A stretch of DNA of 64,000 nucleotides from Nitrosovibrio sp. Nv6. GTDB taxonomy: Bacteria; Pseudomonadota; Gammaproteobacteria; Burkholderiales; Nitrosomonadaceae. A program made the position numbers and the translations under genes. Shown piece by piece: positions 9,733 through 19,066 of this stretch (the first letter of the stretch is position 1; every line of letters starts with the position of its first letter). The stretch is from contig NZ_FODX01000010.1 in assembly GCF_900110495.1 (NCBI RefSeq), positions 1 to 64,000 on the forward strand. Direction: 5' to 3'. The notes beneath the pieces are model-generated. The model was not told the DNA's origin, did not search any database, and saw nothing but the letters and a program-made list of their open reading frames with translations.

Positions 9733-9894
9733 TTACCGCTTCACAGGTGAAGCCGTAACCTCATAGGTGACAAAACGGGCATCAAGCCATTTTGTCCATT
9801 TTGCAGTCTTTCGTATCAGATCGGCCCTCCTATGCGAACGCAGCAAGCGCATAGCTAGCCGCAGTAATAGAGGATAACCGAGGGCATATCTCGG
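9733..9894 (-). pseudogene. Detached C-terminal part of the trbN-like transglycosylase
   Basis: After the TAA at 9895-9897 the same frame stays open for another 53 codons, to a TAA at 9733-9735. The distal part reads RADLIRKTAKWTKWLDARF, which has the look of the normal C-terminus of TrbN/VirB1-type transglycosylases. Between them lie ~22 codons of unrelated sequence containing an 8-bp perfect stem (TAACCGAG/CTCGGTTA). It looks like a small in-frame insertion that brought a stop codon. Confidence 0.55.
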
Positions 9895-10254
9895 TTACGC
9901 TGCGTTAAGGTGCGGCGTGGCTAAGTGGTAGTTGGCGGCTTTCGTCCACAGGTCGCCCTTGTCGTTTTTGATATGCATCCTGAGCCGCCACACAGCCAGA
10001 TCATACGCATAGCACCCGGCTTGCTCGACATGGCTTGCGGTAATGCCGAACCGTGCCAGGTCGGATAGATACGCGGCATTGAACTGCATCGGACCTACAT
10101 CGTAGGTATCGTTCGGGCTGCGCACCCACTGCCCTGCCCTTCCACCCTCCTTCTCAGCCACAGCCAGGACGATATTTGCCGGCACTTCATATTTCACTGC
10201 CGCCCTAATGGAGCAGATGATTCGCTCCTGAATGTGTGGCGGTAAATTAGCCAT
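9895..10254 (-). CDS. trbN: Lytic transglycosylase TrbN-like, apparently truncated
   Basis: A 119-residue SLT-type transglycosylase that would open the peptidoglycan for the conjugation channel. The catalytic glutamate is in VLAVAEKEGG (about residues 30-39), followed by the conserved DVGPMQFNAAYL region. It is the last gene of the trb operon, the same relative place as trbN in RP4 (trbM is absent). The frame ends early at HLNAA, whereas the missing C-terminal segment is still readable downstream in the same frame. No signal peptide is evident. Function may be reduced or lost. Confidence 0.75.
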   Translation of the reverse strand: MANLPPHIQERIICSIRAAVKYEVPANIVLAVAEKEGGRAGQWVRSPNDTYDVGPMQFNAAYLSDLARFGITASHVEQAGCYAYDLAVWRLRMHIKNDKGDLWTKAANYHLATPHLNAA

Positions 10255-10263
10255 TGCTATGGC

Positions 10264-11604
10264 TTATTTGCTGTTCACGAAAGCTTCGGTTTCAGCTTCC
10301 TTGTCCAACGTCGTATCCGTGGAACTGGCAAATTTGTTCCCAGTGAATTCAGGTTGTTCCATGTTGGCGCGAATCGCTGAGGCGACTTTTCCGCCTGGAG
10401 TTTGGCTAACGCGGTCTCCAGTACCGGCGACCTTTGTCTTCACAACGTCCATACTGCCTTTTGCAAGATGCGATCCCATGTCAGCTGCAAAGCGCGCGCC
10501 TGCCCCCATCGCCTGTCTCAGACCTCCATGGCCACCAGATGGGGAACTCCCGCCGCCCTGCCCTCCGCTGCTAAACATCCCTCCCCCGCTTTCCATATTG
10601 CCTTGCGCAGCATCGAACGCTGCCTTGATTGCCGAGGCCCCGCCTGCGACATTAGTTGCCGAGGCCATAGTCATGGCTGCTGCCATGCCGCTTGCCACCG
10701 CCACTGCGCCCACAGCAGCGCCGGCACCGATATTGCCTATCCCGCCCCCTCCTCCACCACCGCCAACAATACCGGCCAGCATCGGCGGAATTTTGTTGAC
10801 GAGCACGAACAGGATGATAGAGACCACCATCATAACGCCCATTTCCTTGAGGTTAAGCCCCCTGCTCATCTGCAAATAATAATCATCCAGGAAGGTCTTG
10901 CCGATACCTACCAGCAATACCATGGCAAAGAGGGATACCGCCACGCCGAATACGGTTTTGTAGTAATTAATCGCTATCTCGGAAGTCCAGCGTGACCCGC
11001 CAAAGCCCAGGAAAAAGATGCCCGCGTAAGCCAGTATCCAGCCGGATACCAGCAATAGCACCATGTTGATGCTGATCAGGGCTAGGATGATGAGAATGAC
11101 CGCGGCCATGATAATGCCGGTCATGCTGTCGATAGGTGCGCGAAAAGTGGATTCGTCCAATGCCCGATAAAAAATATGAAAGCCGACATCTACTATGCCT
11201 GATGGAGAAAGCACGTCCCGAAGGCCGCTGGCCTCAGAGCCGATCTGCTTCAGCGAATCAATGATCGAGGTAGCAAAGGCAGGGCCGTTGACTAGCAGCC
11301 ACCAAAAAAACCCCGTAAAGACGGTAAAGCGGATAAATTCTGCGAAGAATTCGCCTATATCCGCCCGCCGCAATGCCATCAGGCCGAATGTCCATACCAT
11401 ACTGATTGTCACCAGCAGCCAGAACAACCAACTGGCGCGCTCAGTGATTATCGCCGCCCAAGCTGATGCAGCCCCCTGATAACGGGCGAGAATGTCATCC
11501 AGAACGTTGGTGTTGTCGATCGCTGCATGCGCTTGTAGCGAAATAAGCATCAACCCCAACAACAGCGAGAATGTGATGGCTTCTACCGAAATCAGCTTTC
11601 TCAT
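10264..11604 (-). CDS. trbL: P-type conjugative transfer protein TrbL (VirB6-like)
   Basis: A 446-residue polytopic inner-membrane channel subunit. A signal-like N-terminus is followed by several hydrophobic segments between about 40 and 290, then a glycine-rich stretch with eight consecutive glycines and a hydrophilic Gly/Ser-rich C-terminal third, typical of TrbL. ATG at 11604 is preferred over an in-frame start 51 bp upstream because the hydrophobic leader starts here. It lies 4 bp downstream of trbK, in RP4 gene order. Confidence 0.93.
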   Translation of the reverse strand: MRKLISVEAITFSLLLGLMLISLQAHAAIDNTNVLDDILARYQGAASAWAAIITERASWLFWLLVTISMVWTFGLMALRRADIGEFFAEFIRFTVFTGFFWWLLVNGPAFATSIIDSLKQIGSEASGLRDVLSPSGIVDVGFHIFYRALDESTFRAPIDSMTGIIMAAVILIILALISINMVLLLVSGWILAYAGIFFLGFGGSRWTSEIAINYYKTVFGVAVSLFAMVLLVGIGKTFLDDYYLQMSRGLNLKEMGVMMVVSIILFVLVNKIPPMLAGIVGGGGGGGGIGNIGAGAAVGAVAVASGMAAAMTMASATNVAGGASAIKAAFDAAQGNMESGGGMFSSGGQGGGSSPSGGHGGLRQAMGAGARFAADMGSHLAKGSMDVVKTKVAGTGDRVSQTPGGKVASAIRANMEQPEFTGNKFASSTDTTLDKEAETEAFVNSK

Positions 11605-11608
11605 GACA

Positions 11609-11821
11609 TCACCAACTCTTTTTCTTGCTCGGCTTATATCCTTCCGGCAGGCCATTCGGACATTCCTTGAGTAATGCGGCTACTTCGTCTGGATCACTAG
11701 TCCATGCCAATTTAGCGCAGGCGGGATTGGATGCTTCTACCTTCTCTGGCTCCTTCGTGCCGCATCCGCCCAACAAAAGGGCAATTAACGTGACCATGCT
11801 CAAAACGTTTATTTTTGTCAT
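11609..11821 (-). CDS. trbK: TrbK-like entry-exclusion lipoprotein
   Basis: A 70-residue predicted lipoprotein with a hydrophobic leader and a lipobox LLGGC, the lipidated cysteine being residue 20. The mature part has a second cysteine pair in NPACAK and KECPNG and ends in a basic KPSKKKSW tail. A strong GGAGGG lies upstream of ATG 11821. In RP4 the gene between trbJ and trbL is trbK, the lipoprotein that blocks entry of a second copy of the plasmid. Sequence resemblance to TrbK is slight, so the name rests mainly on position and lipoprotein form. Confidence 0.7.
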   Translation of the reverse strand: MTKINVLSMVTLIALLLGGCGTKEPEKVEASNPACAKLAWTSDPDEVAALLKECPNGLPEGYKPSKKKSW

Positions 11822-11831
11822 CTTCCCTCCT

Positions 11832-12590
11832 TTACCATGCGCGTGGCGCGCTGTGCCGAAATGTACCTGCTCTAGCTTGCACGGCAGCGGCGGCCTGTTG
11901 CGCTTCAATATCCGCCAAAGCGGACTGCCGGGCCGCTTCCGCATTTTGTTGAGCAATCAATAGGCCGCGTATCTGCATCAACTGACTTGCCTGATTGCTG
12001 GCGAGCTGATTGGCGGCCTGTATCGCCTGCATTTGGCCTTGGGAGGTTTGCGCAGCGGCCTGCAAAGCCGTCAGTCGTCTGGCATCCGCTTCGAGTTCCT
12101 GCTGTTGCAAGTCAAGCCCACGGATCAAGGCATCGTTCGCCCTTTTCTGTGCATCGGAACTTAAGGTTCGATTCTGAAACAGCGCGTTTCGCTCCGAATC
12201 CGGACAACCGTTAATGCCAAAGCACGGTGAACTCATGTAGTAGGATGAGTTCTGGTACCTATACAGATAGCCGTCAAGATTGCCCGCCTGGTTCTTGTAG
12301 TAGTTGAGCGTGTTCACCGCCCCCAGGAGCGCCATGTTGACGCGCTCAGCCTGGTTCCAGACATACGCTGCCGGCGCCAGCGTATTTTGAATCATGTTTT
12401 CGTACTGCATCAGCTGGAGCTGGTACTGCTGGATCATCTTCAGCGTCTGGTTCACCCCCTCCATTGCCGACACAGCTGTTTGCTTCAGGTTCGCGGCATC
12501 GATGACCGGCATGCCGCCCGCCGCTGCCGGTGCGGACGCGCCAAGGCTCATTACCACCATTGCCGCAAGAATTCTTGGGGTTGTTTTCAT
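11832..12590 (-). CDS. trbJ: P-type conjugative transfer protein TrbJ (VirB5-like)
   Basis: A 252-residue periplasmic protein with a cleavable signal peptide (MKTTPRILAA...APAAAG) and long alpha-helical, glutamine- and alanine-rich segments at about 35-75 and 160-245. A two-cysteine loop PCFGINGCP lies in the middle, as in TrbJ proteins. VirB5/TrbJ proteins are minor pilus components. It follows trbI by 12 bp. Confidence 0.92.
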   Translation of the reverse strand: MKTTPRILAAMVVMSLGASAPAAAGGMPVIDAANLKQTAVSAMEGVNQTLKMIQQYQLQLMQYENMIQNTLAPAAYVWNQAERVNMALLGAVNTLNYYKNQAGNLDGYLYRYQNSSYYMSSPCFGINGCPDSERNALFQNRTLSSDAQKRANDALIRGLDLQQQELEADARRLTALQAAAQTSQGQMQAIQAANQLASNQASQLMQIRGLLIAQQNAEAARQSALADIEAQQAAAAVQARAGTFRHSAPRAW

Positions 12591-12602
12591 TTAACGCTCC
12601 CT

Positions 12603-13889
12603 TTAATAGTCGAACGCCTGGTAGGGCTTGCTGAAAACCATATCCTTGGTGACGGTGACGTTGAAACGGTAGCCGGGGCGAATTTCGAGCGTCGGTGATA
12701 TGTTGAGATTCTTTGAAATCAGTTGCGAAGTCACGCGGCCCAATTGCTGCCCCAGGGCCGCACTCAATACGCTGTTCGTCGTTGGCGCACCAAAGGTACC
12801 TGCAATCTGATTGCGGCTTTGGCTTAACGCGACCCCCGCCGTGATTGCCGACATAATCAGTGCGGCACCGAACAGTCGAACGTAGTGATTGTTGACCTGA
12901 TCCGAGAACCCCGCATAGCCCGCGCCACTTGAGCCTGGCATGGCGCCGATATCCATCGTCTTGCCATCCGGGAATACCAGGCGCTGCCATGCAACCAGTA
13001 GGTTTGCCTGTCCATAAGCCACATCGCTCGCATAGACCCCTTCGAGCTTGGTGCCTTGCGGCACCAGCAAATGCTTGCCCGTGGCCGTGTCGTATACATC
13101 CTGGCTGACCTGCCCAAAGATTTTACCCGGAAGCGTGGAATTGATGCCACTGATCAGCGTTGCGGGAATGACGAAGGTGGTCTGCACGGTATAGGGAGAA
13201 CGCGGCGGGAGCACGCGCGAATCGAGCTTCCATTTATCCCCCTCCCCTCCCTCAAAATCTTCGTAGGTAGCCCTGGATTTCGCTTGCTGGCCAGACTCGC
13301 TTTGGCGCAATTCTTCGCTGTCTTCCATATCCTGGCTGGTGCCTATACCCGCTTTCCTGAGTTGTGCCAACCGTTCCTTGTAAACCGCTGCAGGGTCCCC
13401 GCTAGCTGGAAGGCCAGCCGGACGCACATTCGCGGCATCAGGCGCGGTACGCCCGCGTGGTGGTGCCATTTGTACGCCTGTTTTCGCTTTTAATGCCTCT
13501 TCGAACTGCTGTTGCTTCATCTGCCGGATACGCTCCACGTCAGCCTGATGCTGCGACGCTGCCAGGCCTGGCGGGGATGGCGGCGGCATATTGGGATTAT
13601 CGGCGCGAAAATCGTCTTCCTCCGGAAGAGATGGACTTGACGCGGCAATAATGCCGTCTTTGCGGTCCCCCGCAAGTTCCGTAGCGAACAACGCCGTGTT
13701 GCCGCTGCGCTTGACCGTATCCGTTTCTCGTTGTTTCGTATTGCTGCGATCCATCGCAACCAGCGCCATGATCCCCAGGAAAAGAACCACTGCCACCCCA
13801 ATTAGATAAAGGGGTAAATTATTGACGCGGCGCACGCCGCCGCTTGGCACTTGGAGGGGGGGAGTTGCCGGAGACATGGGATTGCTCAT
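12603..13889 (-). CDS. trbI: Conjugative transfer protein TrbI (VirB10)
   Basis: A 428-residue VirB10-family protein that spans from inner to outer membrane and forms the core of the type IV secretion channel. One transmembrane helix lies near 25-45 (LYLIGVAVVLFLGIMALVA), followed by a proline-rich periplasmic region and a C-terminal beta-barrel domain with the conserved VPQGTKLEGVY and RPGYRFNV segments. It is 2 bp downstream of trbH. Confidence 0.94.
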   Translation of the reverse strand: MSNPMSPATPPLQVPSGGVRRVNNLPLYLIGVAVVLFLGIMALVAMDRSNTKQRETDTVKRSGNTALFATELAGDRKDGIIAASSPSLPEEDDFRADNPNMPPPSPPGLAASQHQADVERIRQMKQQQFEEALKAKTGVQMAPPRGRTAPDAANVRPAGLPASGDPAAVYKERLAQLRKAGIGTSQDMEDSEELRQSESGQQAKSRATYEDFEGGEGDKWKLDSRVLPPRSPYTVQTTFVIPATLISGINSTLPGKIFGQVSQDVYDTATGKHLLVPQGTKLEGVYASDVAYGQANLLVAWQRLVFPDGKTMDIGAMPGSSGAGYAGFSDQVNNHYVRLFGAALIMSAITAGVALSQSRNQIAGTFGAPTTNSVLSAALGQQLGRVTSQLISKNLNISPTLEIRPGYRFNVTVTKDMVFSKPYQAFDY

Positions 13890-13891
13890 CT

Positions 13892-14407
13892 TTACTCCTT
13901 GAAAGTCCAGGCCCCCGCGGGCGCGACGGTACCGTTATCCCCTACGTATGCACGTGCCAGCATGGCATGTCCGATTTTCACTGTGATTCGGGAGAAATCC
14001 GCTGCGGGGGAATGATCAATCGCATAATGCAGCTCTATGCCTGTCTTGTCTGCTGGTGACTGGGCTGGTGTTTTGTCATCGGTTGCCGGCTTTGGCGAAA
14101 ATGACGCGCCGAATGTGTCTTGCTGCAGGATCATGGCGAGCCCGCCCTTCTCAACAGCCCTTGACTCGGAAAGCGCATAACCTTTTGCACGCAGCTTTCC
14201 CGCCAGCAACGTGCCGAAACTCGTCGGCGCGGAAAATACGAAGTTAAATTGTGTCCTGGCAGGCGGATAAAGGCGCGCAAGCTGATTGGCGGTGTCGGAT
14301 GCGATTTTTTCATCATAGGAGGCAAACCGCTTATCTCCTTCACTGGTGGGCTGGAGCGCACATGCGCCAAGGCTTGCACATAGCAACGTGATAAATAGAG
14401 AGCGCAT
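13892..14407 (-). CDS. trbH: Conjugal transfer lipoprotein TrbH
   Basis: A 171-residue lipoprotein with leader MRSLFITLLCASLGAC, the lipid-modified cysteine being residue 16. TrbH is the VirB7-like outer-membrane component between trbG and trbI in IncP plasmids, and this gene occupies exactly that slot. A GGAAGGG box precedes the ATG at 14407. The same frame is open further upstream, but that part is a shadow of trbG. Confidence 0.88.
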   Translation of the reverse strand: MRSLFITLLCASLGACALQPTSEGDKRFASYDEKIASDTANQLARLYPPARTQFNFVFSAPTSFGTLLAGKLRAKGYALSESRAVEKGGLAMILQQDTFGASFSPKPATDDKTPAQSPADKTGIELHYAIDHSPAADFSRITVKIGHAMLARAYVGDNGTVAPAGAWTFKE

Positions 14408-14409
14408 GT

Positions 14410-15435
14410 TTATTGACCCTTCCTGATCGTGACGCGATCCTGACTGGAGCCGACACCGGCGACCAGGATAGCCTTGTCGAAAATGCTGTCCACAATGTAG
14501 CGATTGCCTTGCAGACGGTAATTCACCTGAACGGATTCTTCGTCGGTGAACAAACCTCCATCCTTGCGTACCACTAGCAGGATAGGGGCCTCGGCCTGAT
14601 TCATGGTCGATGGCATCTGGATAATGGTTTTTACGCCATCGTTGTAGACACGCACTGGCTTCCATGCGGCGTTGGAGCCATCGATCGTATAGTCGAAGTT
14701 GAGATCCCCAAGGTATTCGCCAGTACCAGGCAGGATCTGCCGACTGTGGTTTTTGGCATCCGTTTTCTTGATTTCTTCCCACTTCGCCATTGCATCTTGC
14801 GGATAGATGAATCCCACCCGCGGCATGAATTCGTTGCGGTGCGAGCGCAACCGCAGATGGTAGGTGCGCCGGTCAGTGGTAACTATCAAGGACGTCTCCA
14901 GGCCCGTATCCATCGGTTTGATGATCAGATGCTGCACTTCATTTCCGCCGGCGCCGGTGACAGCTGGCTCGACCGTCCAGCGCGCCATGTCGCCAAGATG
15001 GATGGAATTTACCTGCTCGCCAGGTTGCAACTCCACATCACACACTTGCAGCACCGCGCAAACGATGCTCGGTTGTGTGGCACCGAACAGGAATCGCACG
15101 GTACCATCTGCACCAGCCACGGGTTTCACCCCTTGCGTGGAATTGCCGGCCTTCCATTTCTTGACGATGGCAAGCGCTTCGCGCTCATGCGGTGTTAGTT
15201 TCAGCTCAGGATTACTGAAATAAAGCGTTTCGGTTTCAGGCTCGGCTCTTGGCGGTGATGCCGGTTGATGAGGATATAAGACTGGAATGAACTCCATTTT
15301 TTTTGCAGGTGGCGGCTGTTCCACAGATGAAGTGGATCGAGGAGCCAGCATCTCCGGTGCGACCGCAAGATGCGAGCCAGCTATGGCGATAGCGGGAACG
15401 GCGCAGGTAATCGCCAAGACAGTAACTGCTTTCAT
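14410..15435 (-). CDS. trbG: P-type conjugative transfer protein TrbG (VirB9)
   Basis: A 341-residue VirB9-family outer-membrane core protein with signal peptide, a proline-rich linker (residues ~35-70) and the typical C-terminal domain (YTIDGSNAAWKPVRVYNDGVKT region), which contacts VirB7/VirB10 homologues. It lies 7 bp downstream of trbF and 2 bp before trbH. Confidence 0.94.
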   Translation of the reverse strand: MKAVTVLAITCAVPAIAIAGSHLAVAPEMLAPRSTSSVEQPPPAKKMEFIPVLYPHQPASPPRAEPETETLYFSNPELKLTPHEREALAIVKKWKAGNSTQGVKPVAGADGTVRFLFGATQPSIVCAVLQVCDVELQPGEQVNSIHLGDMARWTVEPAVTGAGGNEVQHLIIKPMDTGLETSLIVTTDRRTYHLRLRSHRNEFMPRVGFIYPQDAMAKWEEIKKTDAKNHSRQILPGTGEYLGDLNFDYTIDGSNAAWKPVRVYNDGVKTIIQMPSTMNQAEAPILLVVRKDGGLFTDEESVQVNYRLQGNRYIVDSIFDKAILVAGVGSSQDRVTIRKGQ

Positions 15436-15442
15436 ATAGACC

Positions 15443-16219
15443 TCAAATTTGTTTGGACCAGGCGAAATCGCTGATAAAAATGCCCAAGGGGTTGTTGCGG
15501 ATCTGTTCTTCGCTGGTTTCCGGTGCGGGCTCGGACACGTACATCGTCACCAGTGCGCGCATGCGGTATGGCGCAGTCTTCACAAAACCTTGTCGGTCGC
15601 GCACGGTTTCGGTCCAATCCACTTGCCAGGTTTCCGGTGTTTGCGCGATCACTGAAATAATTTCCGTGCTGACCGTTTCCTTTTCAGCTCGCTTGAAAGG
15701 ATTCCAATCCGGCCTGCCGTTCAAAAACTCGTTCATCTTTGCCGTCGCTGGATCATCGGGTGAAAGCATTGCGTAGACCCCGAATATGGCCTTGCGCTGC
15801 AACGCCACATCAGGCGTCACCAGACGAGCCCATTGAATGAACGTTGCCATAGCTGCATGAATGACTCGCTGATCGACGGCTTTTGCCCGATCCACTGGTG
15901 CTACCGCAATTGTCTGGCCCAGTTTGTCCACCTCAACTACGTAAGGAATGAATTTCGATTGGCTGCCGATATAGATCATGCCGCCGACCCCGGCCAACGC
16001 AATCAGGAGACAGAGCAGGCCCAGCATTTGCCAGTTCTGGCGCGATGCCACTTGTTCTCCCACATGCTCATTCCAGGTGCGACGTGCCGCGAGATAAGGG
16101 TTGTCACTCTCCCCTGCCCTTCTGCCATCAGCCATTGATGATGTAACCCGTTCATCACCGGCAACTGGCCGCCTAAAGACCAATGACTTTAACGTCATTG
16201 CTAAATTGCTTACGTTCAT
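15443..16219 (-). CDS. trbF: Conjugal transfer protein TrbF (VirB8)
   Basis: A 258-residue VirB8-type protein: cytoplasmic N-terminus, one transmembrane helix near 66-86 (MLGLLCLLIALAGVGGMIY) and a periplasmic nuclear-transport-factor-2-like domain starting YVVEVDKLGQ. It nucleates channel assembly in the inner membrane. The start overlaps the trbE stop codon by 4 bp, so translation is coupled. Confidence 0.93.
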   Translation of the reverse strand: MNVSNLAMTLKSLVFRRPVAGDERVTSSMADGRRAGESDNPYLAARRTWNEHVGEQVASRQNWQMLGLLCLLIALAGVGGMIYIGSQSKFIPYVVEVDKLGQTIAVAPVDRAKAVDQRVIHAAMATFIQWARLVTPDVALQRKAIFGVYAMLSPDDPATAKMNEFLNGRPDWNPFKRAEKETVSTEIISVIAQTPETWQVDWTETVRDRQGFVKTAPYRMRALVTMYVSEPAPETSEEQIRNNPLGIFISDFAWSKQI

Positions 16220-18753
16220 GCCGCGACTCCATAATCGTTAAGGGTCAGACCCTTCATCCCCAGCCATTCCGTGACCCAAGCCTCTCCATGCTCGGCTTCC
16301 AGCCGCTTGATGACTTCGATAGAATCCTTGTCAGTGCTGCCGACGAAAGCGAGCGCCAGTGGACCCAAGGCAAGCTCGTACAGGCGCCGCCCCATTTCTG
16401 AAACGTAGTAGTAATGCTGCTTTTGCACGGCAGTCGCCAGAATTTCTATCTGCCGGTTGTTCAGTCCCATGCGGCGATAGAGTGCAGCCGTATCTTCGTC
16501 GCGCGCATAAACATTAGGCAGGAAAATCTTGGTGGCGGTAGATTCCACAATAACGTCGAGAATCCCGGAATTAGCCGCATCGGCCAGGCTTTGGGTTGCC
16601 ATCACAACCATGCAATTTGCCTTGCGCATCACCTTGAGCCATTCCCGTATCTTTGCCCTGAAAACGGGATGCCCCAGCATGGTCCAGGCTTCATCCAGAA
16701 TGATCATCGCGGGCTGGCCCTTGAGCGAGAGTTCGATGCGGCGGAAGAGGTAAAGCAGCACCGGCAACGCAAATTTGTCGCCCAGATTCATGAGTTCCTG
16801 GATTTCAAAAACGGTAAAATCGGAGAGTGATAAGCCATCCTCTTCGGCATCCAGCAAATGCCCCATGCTGCCATCTATAGTGTAGATATGCAGCGCTTCC
16901 CGCACTGCGTCGTCCTGGATCTTCGTATGCAAATCCGACAGAGTTTTGGAGTGAGTTTCATGCATGCTGGTAATTGCTTTCGCAATCTCGTTACGCTGGT
17001 TCGGCGTGGTATTCAAGCCATTTAGCGCAAGCAGAGCATCCACCCATTCCATTGCCCAAGCCCTATCTCCCTTTGTTTCGAGAAACTGCAAGGGGCAGAA
17101 GGAAAGCCTTTCTTCATCGCCCGCGATGATGAAGTGCTTCCCGCCAGTTGCTTTCGCAAGCGGGTACATCGACATCCCGAAATCAAAGACATGTAGCGAC
17201 ATGCCCTGGTAGCGGCGAGCTTGCGCTGCTATCACGCCAAGCTTGGTAGACTTTCCTGATCCGGTCGGGCCGAAGACAAAGGCATGTCCCACGTCGCGCA
17301 CGTGCAAGTTGAGGCGGAATGGGGTTGCCCCATGCGTGATGCAGTGCATGAGCGCCGGGGCGCTTGGCGGGTACATCGGGCATGGCGCTTCGTTCAATCC
17401 CGTCCAGATCGTGCTGGTCGGCAGCAGGTCGGCTAAATTCATGGTGTTCATGAGCGGACGGCGCACGTTCTCGACGCCGTGACCCGGCAGGCTTCCGATG
17501 TACGCATCCATCGTATTGATCGTCTCAATGCGGGCAGTGAATCCCAAAGCGTTGATGGCCTTTTCCAGGGTACGCGCCGATGTTTCCAGTTGGGCGCGAT
17601 CTTCGTCCATCAGCACTACCACACTGGTGTAGTAACCTTGCGCGACCAAGCCACTGCTGACTTCCGCTATTGCGGCTTCCGCATCCGCGACCATGGACAT
17701 CGCATCCTGATCGACGACGCCGATGTGCGTATTGAAAACCTGGTCGAAGAAACCGCGGATTTTCTGCCGCCATTTCTTTCGAAATTTTTCAAGATGGGCA
17801 ATAGCTTCGTGCTCGTCCATAAAGATGAAACGACTGGACCAGCGGTACTCACTCGGCAATTCCGCCAAGGCAGTCAGCATGCCGGGATACGATTCAGTCG
17901 GGAACCCTTCGATAGCGACGACCTGGATAAACTTGCGACCGATTTTGGGTACCACACCGGCCCAAAGTTCTTGTCCCCCGATCAGCATATCCAGGTACAT
18001 GGGGTTGGTCGGCAGCTGCACCGGATGATTGATGCCGGTCACGCAAAATTGCAGCCAGCTTAGGAATTCGTCATGGGTTGCCTCAACCCCGTTTTCCCCC
18101 ATGATTCTGTTGCCTTGCAGCCTTTTGAGCGTCAGGCCGGTTGACAGCCGTGATTCGATGTTGCGGCAATCGCGCTTGAAATGCTCGATGAGCGCCCCGG
18201 TATGCGCTTTATGATCGGGCTGCGCGCTATCGTCGTCGAACATTAGCTCGACGAATTTACGCTGGGCCAGCGATGGTGGAAACCAGGTCAGGGTCAGTAC
18301 AAAATAACCCTCGTACATCGTGCCAATGTTCTCGAACAGCTGCCGGCGTTCTTCGTCGATTGCCGCCGATACAGGGTCGGGAAAATGCGACAGCCCCCGA
18401 TCGGGATAATGGGGCGCCGGACGCCGCACCGCATCTACATGGATCATCCAGCCATTGCCGAGATTGAATAGCGCTTGATTAATCCGAAACGAAACAAGAT
18501 TACGCTGCTCATCCGTTGCGCTGGCATTGTCCTCTCCGCGATATAGCCAAGCAGCCATAAAGGAACCGTTTTTGCCGACGATCACCCCATCGTCAACCAT
18601 GGCCGCATAAATCAATAAGTCGGCCAGCCCGGCATCCTTAGCCCGATGCTTTTTCAGTTTGCGCTCAGCACCCGCCGCATCGAGTCTGGAAAACAGAACC
18701 GCCAGAAATACGATGCCGACACTCGCTATCACGACAGTCACAAATGCGATCAT
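16216..18753 (-). CDS. trbE: Conjugal transfer ATPase TrbE (VirB4)
   Basis: An 845-residue VirB4-family ATPase that powers assembly and substrate transfer at the inner membrane. Walker A GPTGSGKST is at 495-503 and Walker B (MIILDEAW) lies about 180 residues later. A hydrophobic helix is at the very N-terminus. ATG 18753 is preferred: it overlaps trbD by 4 bp and has AGGAG upstream. The open frame runs 120 codons further, but only as a shadow of trbD and trbC. Confidence 0.95.
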   Translation of the reverse strand: MIAFVTVVIASVGIVFLAVLFSRLDAAGAERKLKKHRAKDAGLADLLIYAAMVDDGVIVGKNGSFMAAWLYRGEDNASATDEQRNLVSFRINQALFNLGNGWMIHVDAVRRPAPHYPDRGLSHFPDPVSAAIDEERRQLFENIGTMYEGYFVLTLTWFPPSLAQRKFVELMFDDDSAQPDHKAHTGALIEHFKRDCRNIESRLSTGLTLKRLQGNRIMGENGVEATHDEFLSWLQFCVTGINHPVQLPTNPMYLDMLIGGQELWAGVVPKIGRKFIQVVAIEGFPTESYPGMLTALAELPSEYRWSSRFIFMDEHEAIAHLEKFRKKWRQKIRGFFDQVFNTHIGVVDQDAMSMVADAEAAIAEVSSGLVAQGYYTSVVVLMDEDRAQLETSARTLEKAINALGFTARIETINTMDAYIGSLPGHGVENVRRPLMNTMNLADLLPTSTIWTGLNEAPCPMYPPSAPALMHCITHGATPFRLNLHVRDVGHAFVFGPTGSGKSTKLGVIAAQARRYQGMSLHVFDFGMSMYPLAKATGGKHFIIAGDEERLSFCPLQFLETKGDRAWAMEWVDALLALNGLNTTPNQRNEIAKAITSMHETHSKTLSDLHTKIQDDAVREALHIYTIDGSMGHLLDAEEDGLSLSDFTVFEIQELMNLGDKFALPVLLYLFRRIELSLKGQPAMIILDEAWTMLGHPVFRAKIREWLKVMRKANCMVVMATQSLADAANSGILDVIVESTATKIFLPNVYARDEDTAALYRRMGLNNRQIEILATAVQKQHYYYVSEMGRRLYELALGPLALAFVGSTDKDSIEVIKRLEAEHGEAWVTEWLGMKGLTLNDYGVAA

Positions 18754-19061
18754 TTGTATTGTTTCTCCTGAGTGCGTGTGTTTTCCCGAAAAGGCGTCGC
18801 TCGCGCTGCGTAGTACGTCTTGTACCGCCGGTGCCGCAGATAAACGGGACGCATTTTTGGGTCGGACTTTGCCATAAGCCGCAGCAGGAACAAGGCGGTA
18901 ATCCATAAAGCCGTTCCCACTATCGCGGCCCGGATCTCCTGGGCGTTGAAAACCAGCGCGAATGCCAGTAAACCCGAGAACATCACCAATTCTCGATCTC
19001 CCCCCATGAAAAGACTGTGGCGATTGCCGATCCTGCGTATGGGTATCTTGCGAAGCGCCAT
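18750..19061 (-). CDS. trbD: Conjugal transfer protein TrbD (VirB3)
   Basis: A 103-residue VirB3-type inner-membrane protein. The conserved N-terminus IPIRRIGNRHSLFMGGDREL is followed by two hydrophobic segments (about 26-65) and a basic tail. It is located between trbC and trbE, with a 4-bp overlap into trbE. Confidence 0.92.
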   Translation of the reverse strand: MALRKIPIRRIGNRHSLFMGGDRELVMFSGLLAFALVFNAQEIRAAIVGTALWITALFLLRLMAKSDPKMRPVYLRHRRYKTYYAARATPFRENTRTQEKQYK

Positions 19062-19066
19062 GATGA

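Noticed and set aside
14408..14782. Upstream extension of trbH
   Set aside because: Lies wholly within trbG; the lipoprotein leader begins at 14407.
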